The translations under genes and the position numbers were made by a program. The notes under the pieces were generated by a model. It had not been told where the DNA came from and ran no database searches. It saw nothing but the letters and a program-made list of their open reading frames with translations. From positions 1 to 38,428 of the forward strand of contig CAYONG010000010.1 of assembly GCA_964405235.1 (NCBI GenBank): a DNA stretch of 38,428 nt, written 5' to 3'. Positions within the stretch are counted from its first letter, which is position 1, and the number at the start of each line of letters is the position of its first letter. Below are positions 8,901-16,493 of the stretch, in pieces. This DNA comes from WS-11 sp964405235 (GTDB taxonomy: Bacteria > Eisenbacteria > RBG-16-71-46).

Positions 8901-9898
8901 ACATCGCCCTTCACCTCGTCGGCCGTGTTGCCGGCGTTCCGCCCGAGCCCCCCGATGGCCCACACCGTGTCGCCATAGGTTGCGACTGCAGCGAGACGGC
9001 GTCGGATGCTGGGCTTCGGGAAACCGTACTCGTGCTCCTGCCACGAATACGCAGGCTCGGCATCCGTCAAGTTGCCGACCCCGACTTTGAGCTCCCAGAC
9101 GTCGTTGCGCGGTATCCCGTCCGCCCCTTCACCGCCGATGATCAGCATTCCGCCGGCCGCCGCGTGATAGCTCCGCGGCACGGGCCAGTTCCCCCCCGGC
9201 GGTATGGCGGCATCCCACACGCCGCGCAGATTGCCAACGAATCGATTGAGCTCTCCGTGAGGCGACGCAGCGGGCGACTCCTTCCCGCCAAAAACCCCAG
9301 CATGATTGTATTTGCTGCCGGACATGATGAGCGCGCGTCCATCGGAGAGGGTTGTAACAGTGGGATACCATCGGTAACCCTGCATGAACCCGCCCGAGGT
9401 CCAGCCATCGGTCGCCGCGTCGTAGATGATGTTGTCGTGGGAGCCGAACTCGATGCCCTCGGCCCCGCCACTGATGAACAGCCGACCGCCAGGGCCTCGC
9501 ATGGGAGCAAACCCGCTGCAGAAGATGCGCGGATCTGGAGGTGCGAGTGGCACCTCCACGAAATTGGCCGCCGGATACGTCGAGCAGTTGTTCTGCACGG
9601 CGGGGGTCCATTTCCAAGCTTCTCCGCCAAAAACCCCTGTGCCGCCATGGCTATCGTTCCACCACAGGATCTTGCTGTGGTATTGAGCAGGATCGGAACT
9701 CGGCAGAAGCACGATGTGCACGGGGATGAAAGTCTCGGCCGGATTCGCCGCTGGCGTCCAAGCGCCGGGGTGCCGGGCCACGGGAGCCTGCGCCTCACCC
9801 GGAGCAGATCTCAGCAGTGCGAGCGCCGTGAGGATGATGACGGTCGAGGAACCGCGACCGAGGGAGCGCGCATGGCGGAACGTGCGGCGTGGACTCAT
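5978..9898 (-). CDS. Secreted copper radical oxidase (galactose/glyoxal oxidase type) with Kelch insertion and C-terminal sorting domain
   Basis: 1306 residues from the ATG at 9898, fixed by GGAGG five bases upstream; an ATG at 9916 would add six residues, and the numbering here counts from that upper ATG. A signal peptide ends near AQA at 44. The copper-radical residues of galactose oxidase all have counterparts: C133 (IFCSG) and Y184 (RWYPTV) for the Cys-Tyr cofactor, Y761 and H762 (GYHSVALLLPDGR), and H844 (VTHGFDQNQRYVPL). The region around 775-905 matches the DUF1929 cap. Between Y184 and Y761 lie about 350 extra residues with Kelch-like blades (about 240-530). A fibronectin-like stretch follows at 918-1010, and a FlgD/type IX-like tail (PNPAGTSTIIRFDLPL, then PGVYAYRI) closes the protein. 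It probably oxidises an alcohol or aldehyde to make H2O2 outside the cell. Confidence 0.88.
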   Translation of the reverse strand: MSPRRTFRHARSLGRGSSTVIILTALALLRSAPGEAQAPVARHPGAWTPAANPAETFIPVHIVLLPSSDPAQYHSKILWWNDSHGGTGVFGGEAWKWTPAVQNNCSTYPAANFVEVPLAPPDPRIFCSGFAPMRGPGGRLFISGGAEGIEFGSHDNIIYDAATDGWTSGGFMQGYRWYPTVTTLSDGRALIMSGSKYNHAGVFGGKESPAASPHGELNRFVGNLRGVWDAAIPPGGNWPVPRSYHAAAGGMLIIGGEGADGIPRNDVWELKVGVGNLTDAEPAYSWQEHEYGFPKPSIRRRLAAVATYGDTVWAIGGLGRNAGNTADEVKGDVWRLVKNAFDQWRWTPITVSGDGPGLRFGHTAVFDRARNRILVFGGAAAVNGAAVDNDVFALDLKVQPLQWARLVPRTAARPPARLGHGMLYDRWPRLRANPLSECRAILFGGESQFGSGFLNDVWHLWIDTPGKIEWVPVTITNPGATPTPRSWFGATLDDTGVRLIVYGGATGTATVADGQVHTLDLVFQWPGYDTSSWTWRTMASQAFGLTGQTMQPVPFLLFERRPEIVVPGDSTTWQQLPPRLFIEWYPFVFSMPNGNAFVAGPSILQDGTNSGTYQINVTTGQWTQLPAGSGSGFKGGSAAMYLPGKILKCGSRETEYYQTAVATTKIIDLNIASPVWQSSPAMSHPRVFHNLTLLPGGDILVTGGLGQVFASQNTDPVFEPELWHPPDPQYPADSQGVWYSGPGGLLAATTLVRGYHSVALLLPDGRILNSGGNDHPDATTVSIYCPPYLFKADGQLATRPQINDAPSEIRWGQTFTVCVADTADIRGACLIRPGAVTHGFDQNQRYVPLQIAGHAGSPKRLFLTAPANAFAAPPGYYLLFLTGSADGADVPSIAKWVRLDSPGDADLCDQVAPAPITDFTPDVVGSTEVWFTWTGPGDDDLLTASGPPAVFDLRGSTDESVPGFAGSPGGGSVTGLNACSWNYFTVSAWDDNQHESTPVSVAVETMCGPGGGGLSAHRVEGGEEGASPLLAGAAPAGAEALEPGLGLLITETRRAAEGAWRVSLHLATEADGFAPAGSEITVERESSDGERDTLGRFTPAETENLLGLCALRERGRVAIPGFLGLERVMAHFRQRAQDYVLVDARHSRLGPLGAEFIASGGSPELLAGDVVDLTYAVASHGQHDVPSWYLLVRRQGTAPPIPFSQRRSLDASLPASFALHQSEPNPAGTSTIIRFDLPLERPVKLEVFDLLGRRVATLADRTYSAGSHVAEWNLRDASGAAVRPGVYAYRIMAGAFRARGKMSAVP

Positions 9899-10120
9899 GG
9901 CAGCCTCCGATTTCATGAGCGAGGGCGCAGCGGGCAGGGGCGCGTACGGACAACCCCGCCTTAGATGGGAGCATCCCGCGCCCGCCCCAGTTCCAAGTCA
10001 AGCGCAAAGAAACCCTCACACGCACCGTGCCGCTCGGCCTCCTGCCTCTCGCCCCCCATGACCTGGAACGGCTCGCGCGCGCATAGGCCCGACAAAGGGT
10101 TACGCGGGTGACGAGGCCCC

Positions 10121-10129
10121 TGATAGAAT
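10121..10129 (+). promoter_or_regulatory. Extended -10 promoter for the repeat protein
   Basis: TGATAGAAT has the TG-N-TAGAAT form of an extended -10 element, 41 bases before the ATG at 10171. A weak TTACGC lies 18 bases upstream. The 272-base gap to the divergent copper oxidase gene must hold both promoters; I found no convincing one for the oxidase. Confidence 0.5.
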
Positions 10130-10170
10130 CACCGGCACTCGTCACCCTCACGGCCCTTGCGGAGTTTTCC

Positions 10171-12177
10171 ATGCGGCGCGCCCGCTGTCTCTCCCTCGCC
10201 CTCTCCCTTGTTGTTGGCTTTGTCGCCGCGGCCTCCGCCGCACCGCAGTGGCAGGCCGACGGAACTCCCGTTTGCACCAACGGCGGGATCCAAACCGATC
10301 CGCTCATCACGAGCGACGGTGCGGGCGGCGCGTATGTTGCGTGGGGCGATTATCGCAACGGGTTCGTCGATGTCTACCTGCAACGAGTCACGGATGGGGG
10401 GGCCATCGCACTGGGGTGGCCACAGGATGGTCTGGGAGTCTGCACGGCGACCGAGGACCAATACGTCCTCTCGCTCGCGCCGGACGGCTCGGGCGGAGTC
10501 TACGTCGCGTGGCTCGACTACCGCGCGCTTTCGACCAATGACGGAGATGTTTACGCTCACCACCTTCTGGCGGATGGGAGCGTTGCCCCCGGGTGGCCGG
10601 CGGACGGACTGCCCATTGCATCTCTGCCGGGTCTCCAGGAGTACGTTCGCGTGGCGGGGGACGGGCAGGGGGGGGCCTTCATCGTGTGGGAGGACCATCA
10701 GAACGATGCCTCGGGCGACTGGGATGTCTACATGCAACATGTCACCTACGCCGGGGCCCTCGCACCAAACTGGCCGGTGGGCGGGAGGGGGATCTGTATT
10801 GCCCCGGGTTTTCAAGGCGCCCAGGTCATCGTCGCGGATGGCTCCGGCGGCGCGTTTGTGGCGTGGGGGGACACCCGGGATTTCGCCACCAACTCGACCG
10901 AGGTCTACGCGCTCCGAGTGACTCCCGAGGGAGACCCCGCGCCCGGTTGGGTGGCGAACGGCAACGTCGTCTGCTCGGCCCCAGGCGTGCAGGGTAACTA
11001 CGCCACCGCCCCCGACGGGAGCGGCGGAATCTACGTGGCTTGGAATGACTTGCGCACGGCCCCGCTCAGCGACCCATTCGACGACGCCTATTCGGATGTG
11101 TATCTCCAGCATGTGTCGGGGGCCGGTGTCCTGGATCCCGCCTGGCCTCCGGACGGTCTTGCGGTGTGCACGGCGCCATTCATTCAGCAGACCATTGATC
11201 TCACCGCCGACGGGTTTGGCGGCGCACTCTTGAGCTGGGAGGACTATCGCAGCTTCGTCAATGCCAACGTCTACGTGCAGCGCGTGACGGCCTCGGGGGC
11301 CCTCCTGCCCGGCTGGCCGGTCGACGGATTGCGGGCGAGCACGGCGGGCGGCTACCAGGTTGGCCCGGTGCTTGCGGCCGACGGGCTGGGCGGCGCCTAT
11401 CTGGTTTTCGAGAGCATCAACGTGACGCATGTCGTGGTCGCCCAGCACCTGACCGGGAGCGCAGAGCCGGCTCCTGGCTGGCCCGCGGAGGGTATTCCGG
11501 TCGCGATGGTGCCCGGCACCCAAAGTAATCCGAGCATCGTAGCTGACGGACTGGGGGGCGCCATCGTCGCTTGGGACGACACGCGGAACGGGTACGACAT
11601 CTACGCCCACCGGCTGGGGCCATCAGGTCCGACGCCGGTGCTGATCTCGCTGGTGAGCGCCGAGGCGGATGGTGGCGTCGTGCGCCTTGCCTGGTATGCG
11701 GCAGACGCTGGCGCACTCGAGGCGACCGTGGAGCGACGGGCCGCGCAAGAGGGTTGGAACAGCTTGGCCTCGATCCCGGTCGCTGGCGATGGCTTTCTGC
11801 GCTACGAAGATCGCGCCGTGGTTCCGGGTCAGCGATACACGTATCGACTGTCATACCGGGACGGGACCGAACTCCACTACTCCCCCGAGATCACCGTGGA
11901 GGTGCCGGCATTCCGGTTCGCACTGCGCGGCGTGACCCCGAATCCCTCCGCCGGCGATCCGGTGGTCCACTTCGCCCTTCCGAGCGACGCGTCGGCGACG
12001 CTCGAGCTGTTCGACTTGAACGGGCGGCTGATCCTGTCGCACGAGGTGGGCTCGCTGGGCCCCGGCGCGCACGACGTGAACCTGAGCCCGCACGGGCGGC
12101 TGCCGGCCGGGGTGTATGCGATTCGTCTGCGGCAGGGTCAAGAGATGGCCACCGCCAGGGCCGCGATCATTCGCTGA
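10171..12177 (+). CDS. Secreted beta-repeat protein with C-terminal sorting domain
   Basis: 668 residues from the ATG at 10171, chosen because GGAG lies seven bases upstream and a signal peptide (hydrophobic core, cleavage near ASA at 23) starts there. The body is about eight imperfect repeats 50-70 residues apart, each with a core such as DGAGGAYVAWGDYR, DGSGGIYVAWNDLR or DGLGGAIVAWDDTR, followed by DVYLQHV-like strands and a GWP turn. This looks like a beta-propeller. A fibronectin-like segment (about 495-580) precedes a FlgD/type IX-like tail (LRGVTPNPSAGDPVVHFALP, then PAGVYAIRLRQG). No catalytic motif is visible. Likely exported and surface-attached; the ligand is unknown. Confidence 0.85.
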   Translation: MRRARCLSLALSLVVGFVAAASAAPQWQADGTPVCTNGGIQTDPLITSDGAGGAYVAWGDYRNGFVDVYLQRVTDGGAIALGWPQDGLGVCTATEDQYVLSLAPDGSGGVYVAWLDYRALSTNDGDVYAHHLLADGSVAPGWPADGLPIASLPGLQEYVRVAGDGQGGAFIVWEDHQNDASGDWDVYMQHVTYAGALAPNWPVGGRGICIAPGFQGAQVIVADGSGGAFVAWGDTRDFATNSTEVYALRVTPEGDPAPGWVANGNVVCSAPGVQGNYATAPDGSGGIYVAWNDLRTAPLSDPFDDAYSDVYLQHVSGAGVLDPAWPPDGLAVCTAPFIQQTIDLTADGFGGALLSWEDYRSFVNANVYVQRVTASGALLPGWPVDGLRASTAGGYQVGPVLAADGLGGAYLVFESINVTHVVVAQHLTGSAEPAPGWPAEGIPVAMVPGTQSNPSIVADGLGGAIVAWDDTRNGYDIYAHRLGPSGPTPVLISLVSAEADGGVVRLAWYAADAGALEATVERRAAQEGWNSLASIPVAGDGFLRYEDRAVVPGQRYTYRLSYRDGTELHYSPEITVEVPAFRFALRGVTPNPSAGDPVVHFALPSDASATLELFDLNGRLILSHEVGSLGPGAHDVNLSPHGRLPAGVYAIRLRQGQEMATARAAIIR

Positions 12178-12244
12178 CTGTGCGCGCCGGCACGCCTTTT
12201 TCTGCCATCCCGCACCCCCTGCACGCCCCCCGGCGCCATCATCA

Positions 12245-13672
12245 TCACGTCCGCTCTGCCACCACCGGCGCCAGCGCCACCGGCCCCTCCACCCGCTCGA
12301 GCGCCAAGCGCATCCCTTCGGCCTTGTCGAGCGTCTCGCGGTATTCGGCCTCGGGGTCCGAGTCGGCGGTGATGCCCCCGCCGGCCGCGAAGTGCACCGC
12401 CCGCTCGGTGACGACGAGCGATCGGATGGCGATGTTCCAGTCGGCATCCCCGCTCCAGTCCAGGTAGCCGATGCTCCCGGTATAGATGTGGCGGCGGACC
12501 GGTTCGAGCGTCTCCAAGATCTCCATCGCCCGGATCTTGGGCGCACCGGTGATGGAACCGCCCGGGAAGCAGGCGTGGAGCAGATCGAAGGCGTCGCGCC
12601 TTTCCGCCAGCATCCCGGTCACGGTGGAGGTGAGATGGAATACCTGCGGGAACGCCTCCAGCTCGCAGAGACCCGCGACCGCGACCGAGCCGGTCTCGCA
12701 CACCCGCCCGAGGTCGTTCCTCAGCACGTCCACGATCATCACGTTTTCGGCCCGGTCCTTGGCGCTGGCGAGCAACTCGGCGCCCAGGCGCGCGTCCTCC
12801 GCCGGGTCGGCGCCGCGCGGCCGCGTGCCCTTGATGGGGCGGGTCTCCACGCGTCGCCCGCGCAGCTCGAGGAACCGCTCGGGGCTGGCCGAGGCGATCG
12901 CGTGGTCGGGGGCGCCGATGAAGGCCGCGTGGGGCGCGGGAGAGAGCGCCGCGAGCGCCGCGCTCAATACCAGCGCCCGCGCGGTGGGATCCGCCGCGCC
13001 GACCGGCAGCGTCCAGCGCTGTGAGAGGTTGGCCTGGAAGATGTCACCGGCCCGGATCAACTCCTTCACCTGCTCGACCGCCGCGCGGTAGGCGTCGGGC
13101 GTGAACGTGGAGCGCGGGTGGGCGATGGCCTTGCCGAGCGGGGCCGGCCGGGGCGGTGCAGGCCGTGCGGCGGCGAGCAGACCCGCGAAGCGGCGCAGCC
13201 GATCACTCGCCCGCGCGCTACGCAGGGTGGGCTCCATCGGCAGCCCGCTCGAGACCAGCCACGCCTGCCCGGTCTCGTGGTCGAACGCCCCGACCACGTC
13301 GTAGAAGCCGAGCACCACGTCGGGAAGTGAGAGGTCGTCCGTGGCGCGGCTCGGCAGTCGCTCCAGGCGGCGGCCGAAATCGTATGCCCAGTAGCCGACC
13401 ACGCCGCCGGTGAAGGGGACATCCGCAGGGAGTGAGTCCGGCCTCGGCACGGTCCCCTTAATCCTGCGCCACATCGCCCGCGCCGCCTCGTAGTCGGCCG
13501 CCTTGAAGACCGCGAACGGGTCGGCGCCGAAGAACGACCAGCGTGCCCGCCCGCCGGGGGCGGAGGAGTGAAGCAGGAACGGGTAGGGCAGACCCGAGAG
13601 CGCCCGCGCGGCGATGAGCGGATCGTCGAGCGGGATCGCCTCAAGCACAGGCGAGGGAGCGTGGGATCGCAT
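12245..13672 (-). CDS. pabB: Aminodeoxychorismate synthase component I
   Basis: 475 residues. The chorismate-binding domain has GDIFQANLSQRW (209-220), RPIKGTRPR (278-286), DVLRNDLGRV (315-324), GSITGAPKIRAMEI (372-385) and the GGGITADSDP end motif (431-440). K281 in PIKGT is the lysine typical of PabB; anthranilate synthase TrpE has alanine there, so PabB is preferred. It aminates chorismate to aminodeoxychorismate with a PabA glutaminase, which is not in this window. The frame stays open upstream, but that part is antisense to an amidohydrolase, so the start is the ATG at 13672. That ATG lacks a good Shine-Dalgarno. It diverges from the amidohydrolase across about 150 bases. Confidence 0.93.
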   Translation of the reverse strand: MRSHAPSPVLEAIPLDDPLIAARALSGLPYPFLLHSSAPGGRARWSFFGADPFAVFKAADYEAARAMWRRIKGTVPRPDSLPADVPFTGGVVGYWAYDFGRRLERLPSRATDDLSLPDVVLGFYDVVGAFDHETGQAWLVSSGLPMEPTLRSARASDRLRRFAGLLAAARPAPPRPAPLGKAIAHPRSTFTPDAYRAAVEQVKELIRAGDIFQANLSQRWTLPVGAADPTARALVLSAALAALSPAPHAAFIGAPDHAIASASPERFLELRGRRVETRPIKGTRPRGADPAEDARLGAELLASAKDRAENVMIVDVLRNDLGRVCETGSVAVAGLCELEAFPQVFHLTSTVTGMLAERRDAFDLLHACFPGGSITGAPKIRAMEILETLEPVRRHIYTGSIGYLDWSGDADWNIAIRSLVVTERAVHFAAGGGITADSDPEAEYRETLDKAEGMRLALERVEGPVALAPVVAERT

Positions 13673-13822
13673 CCAGCCAAGGTAGGTGCGGCTCAGGGTG
13701 CGGTCAATCGCTGCCGTGGGTGGGCCGGTCTTGACAGCCCGCGAAGCGGGTGGGACTTTTTTCGCGGTTCGACGCGACCGGCACGGAGGCCGGCGCGACG
13801 CTCGACCGCACGGAGGCACGCG

Positions 13823-15214
13823 CTGAGCACCTTTCTCATCCGATCCGGGACGCTGGTGTGCATGGACGCCGCCGGCACCGTGCTGCGCGGCGACCTGCTG
13901 GTGCGCGACGGCGTCATCGCGGCGCTGGGTCCGGCCGTGCCGACGGCGCTTGCGGGCGCGAGCCCCGAAGCGGAGTTCGACGCCGCGGGCGCGCTCGTCA
14001 TCCCCGGGTTCGTACACGGGCACCTCCACCTGTGCCAGACGCTGTTTCGCGGTCTCGCCGAGCAGAGCGACCTGCTGCGCTGGCTGCGCGAGCGCATCTG
14101 GCCGCTGGAGGCCGCGCATACGGCGGCCTCGGTCGCCGCCTCGGTGCGTCTGGGGCTCGCCGAGCTCATCGCCGGTGGGGTCACCTGCGTCAACGACATG
14201 GGCACCGTGCGCCATACCGAGGCAATCGGCGAGGTGCTCGAGGCCTCCGGCATCCGCGCGGTGTTCGGCAAGGCGCTGATGGACCAGGGCGAGGGCGTGC
14301 CGGCGGCGCTCATCGAATCCCCTCGCGCTGCGATCGACGATGCGCTGGCGCTGGCGAAGCGGTTCCATGGGGGCGCGGCCGGCAGGCTCGCGGTCTCGCT
14401 CGCTCCGCGCTTCATCCTCTCGTGCAGCGATGGGCTCTGGCGGCAGGTCGAGGAGAAGGCCGCGGTCCTCGGGCTGCTCGTGCACACCCACATGGCCGAG
14501 AGCCCCGGCGAAGCGCACGAGGTGAGGGCGGCGGTCGCGACAACCGCCGCGCGCTACTTCTCCATCCGCGGCCTGCTGGGGCGGCGCTTCGTCGGCGCCC
14601 ATGGCGTGTGGCTCGACCCGGAGGAGCTGGAGCTGCTGAAGGCCGCGGACGCCGCGCTCGTCCACTGTCCGGGATCGAACTTGAAGCTCGGCTCGGGGCT
14701 CGCCCACGTGCGCGCATGGCGGCGAGCGGGCATCCGTTGCGGACTCGGGAGCGACGGCGCGGCCTGCAACAACCGGCTCGACAGCTTCCACGAGATGAGC
14801 CTCGCCGCGCTGGTGTCGAGGGCGCGGGGCACGGGGATGCCCGCCGGCGCGAACGCCGGGACCGGATCCGACGCCCCGCTCACCGCGCGCGAGGTGGTTG
14901 CCCTCGCCACCTGCGATGGCGCGCGGGCGCTGGGTCTGGGGGAGGTCACCGGGTCGCTCGAGACCGGCAAGCAGGCGGACATCGCGGTGGTGGATGCGAG
15001 CGCACCGCATCACGGTCCCGCTCCCGAACGCGATCCCTGCGCGACGCTGGTCCACGCCGCACGCGCCTCCGACGTGCGTCTCACCATGGTCGCGGGCCGG
15101 GTGCTGTATCGTGACGGTGCCTGGACGACCCTGGATCCGCGGGCGGTCCAGGCCGACGCGCGCGCCGAGCTGGCCGGGCTCCTCAAGCGCGCGAGCCTGG
15201 TGGAGGTGGCATGA
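13823..15214 (+). CDS. Amidohydrolase, MTA/SAH or guanine deaminase-like (apparent CTG start)
   Basis: 463 residues of the TrzA/AtzA/MtaD branch of metal-dependent amidohydrolases. Metal and catalytic residues: HxH at 67 and 69 (GHLHLCQT), H221/H223 and E226 in HTHMAES, H260 (AHGVW) and D311 in LGSDGAACNN. The substrate-loop motif HCPGSNLKLGSG is intact. Such enzymes deaminate purines, 5'-methylthioadenosine/S-adenosylhomocysteine or aminotriazines; which one is not clear. The start is unusual: GGAGG at 13812-13816 lies six bases before CTG at 13823, exactly where the family's first strand (FLIRSGTLVCMD) begins. The nearest in-frame ATG (13862) would cut that strand off. The stop overlaps the next amidohydrolase as ATGA. 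Confidence 0.88.
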   Translation: MSTFLIRSGTLVCMDAAGTVLRGDLLVRDGVIAALGPAVPTALAGASPEAEFDAAGALVIPGFVHGHLHLCQTLFRGLAEQSDLLRWLRERIWPLEAAHTAASVAASVRLGLAELIAGGVTCVNDMGTVRHTEAIGEVLEASGIRAVFGKALMDQGEGVPAALIESPRAAIDDALALAKRFHGGAAGRLAVSLAPRFILSCSDGLWRQVEEKAAVLGLLVHTHMAESPGEAHEVRAAVATTAARYFSIRGLLGRRFVGAHGVWLDPEELELLKAADAALVHCPGSNLKLGSGLAHVRAWRRAGIRCGLGSDGAACNNRLDSFHEMSLAALVSRARGTGMPAGANAGTGSDAPLTAREVVALATCDGARALGLGEVTGSLETGKQADIAVVDASAPHHGPAPERDPCATLVHAARASDVRLTMVAGRVLYRDGAWTTLDPRAVQADARAELAGLLKRASLVEVA

Positions 15215-16431
15215 TCATCGGCCCGTGCGTGGTGGTGACCGGTGGCCCCGAGCCGGCGGTGCTCGAGGACGCCGGCGTGCGCGTGATCGGCGCCCACATC
15301 GCGCAGGTGGGCCCGGCCGGCAGCCTCGCCGCCGCGCATCCTGACGATACCCTGTGGCCCGCCTGCGGCCGCGTGCTGATGCCGGGGCTGGTCAACACTC
15401 ACGCCCACCTGGCGCGCAGCCTGGCGCGCGGGCTTCCGCTGCGGGGCCCCGCCGAATGGCGGCGCTTTGACAAGGCGCTCTCGCCTGACGACGTCTACTG
15501 GGCGACCATGGCGGCACTGGTCGAAGGGGTTCGCCACGGAGTGACCACCGTGTGCGATTTCAACCGTGCGGGCGCCGGCCTCGACCGAGCACTGCCCGAG
15601 GTGATCGAGGCCGCGGGCAAGGTCGGGGTCCGTGTCGCCACCTGTTTCGGCGCCGACGAGGAGGATACGCCCGCGGAGCGGCGCGCGGCGTTCGCCGAGG
15701 GCGCCGACTTTGCGCACGCACTGGCGCGCAAGCGCTCCGGCAGGCTGCGCGGCATGATCGGGGTGCGTGCGACCACGCTCCCCGGGATGGAGCGGCTGGT
15801 GCACGAGTCGCTGGCCGCCGCCGGCGAGCGGCAGGCCGTCCACGTGGAGCTGGCGCTCGACACCACGCCCGCCGAGCGCTGGGGGGGCGCGCTGTGGCCG
15901 CCCGGCGCCTCGGCCTCCCTCTGGGCGCACGCAGACCGCGCCCCGCGGGGTCTGGTGAGCGCGCTGCGTGAGCGCGGGGACGCGCTCACCTCCACCGGCA
16001 CCGGCGCGATGGCCGCGCTCGCGCGCGAGGCCGAGCTGGGCTGGGGGAGCGACGCCGGGGTCAACGCCCCGCCGGTGCCCGACCCCTCGCAGGGCTGGCC
16101 CCACGACCGGCGCATGCTCGAGGTGCTCTATCAGCGTGTGCTGGTGAACGGGGCGCGTTGGGCCGCCGCGCACTTCGGACCCCGGCTGGGCGCGATCGTG
16201 CCCGGCGCCCCAGCCGACCTGCTGCTCGTGGACTACCGGCCGGCGACCGAGTTCTCGTCGGACACCCTGTTCGATCACCTGTGGGCCGGTCTCTTGCGCG
16301 CCCCGGTCTCGGGCGTCATGGTTTCGGGCGAGATCCTCATGGACAACGGGCACCTGGTCTCGGTGGACGAGCGCGAGGTGGCGGCCCGGGCGCGCGAGTG
16401 CGCGCGGCGCGTGTGGGGGCGGCTGGGGTAG
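15211..16431 (+). CDS. Second amidohydrolase, divergent substrate motifs
   Basis: 406 residues in the same superfamily, translationally coupled to the previous gene by ATGA. The HxH pair (H64, H66 in NTHAHLARSL), H211 (VHVELALD), H240 (WAHADR) and D281 (WGSDAGV) line up with the metal ligands and catalytic aspartate. The HTHMAES glutamate context is altered, and the usual H-x-P-x-S-N loop is replaced by TSTGTGAMAAL. The C-terminal composite domain (GAIVPGAPADLLLVDY) is normal. It is probably an active hydrolase with a different substrate, or a partner subunit of the first enzyme. Tandem paralogues suggest duplication and divergence within one catabolic pathway. Confidence 0.82.
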   Translation: MIIGPCVVVTGGPEPAVLEDAGVRVIGAHIAQVGPAGSLAAAHPDDTLWPACGRVLMPGLVNTHAHLARSLARGLPLRGPAEWRRFDKALSPDDVYWATMAALVEGVRHGVTTVCDFNRAGAGLDRALPEVIEAAGKVGVRVATCFGADEEDTPAERRAAFAEGADFAHALARKRSGRLRGMIGVRATTLPGMERLVHESLAAAGERQAVHVELALDTTPAERWGGALWPPGASASLWAHADRAPRGLVSALRERGDALTSTGTGAMAALAREAELGWGSDAGVNAPPVPDPSQGWPHDRRMLEVLYQRVLVNGARWAAAHFGPRLGAIVPGAPADLLLVDYRPATEFSSDTLFDHLWAGLLRAPVSGVMVSGEILMDNGHLVSVDEREVAARARECARRVWGRLG

Positions 16432-16479
16432 ATCGTCGCCGCCGGGTTTCCGTTGCTTCGGGCCGGGTGTTCCATGCGG

Positions 16480-16485
16480 TAGTGT
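16480..16485 (+). promoter_or_regulatory. Candidate -10 element, leaderless kinase 1
   Basis: TAGTGT lies exactly 8 bases before the ATG at 16494, with no Shine-Dalgarno between. The same arrangement (TAGAGT, 8 bases, ATG) recurs at kinase 2 and upstream of DUF5674. Confidence 0.45.
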
Positions 16486-16493
16486 GCCCCGCC

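Noticed and set aside
8327..9964. 545-codon plus-strand frame
   Set aside because: Antisense to the copper oxidase with no conserved motif.
12180..12201. Hairpin plus CTTTTT between the repeat protein and pabB
   Set aside because: The stem is only about four base pairs; too weak to call a terminator.
13731..13759. TTGACA with a possible promoter for the amidohydrolase
   Set aside because: The -35 is perfect but the hexamer at the right spacing (GACTTT) is a poor -10.
13673..15055. Long minus-strand frame extending pabB upstream
   Set aside because: It is antisense to the amidohydrolase, which has all family motifs; the extension has no recognisable domain.
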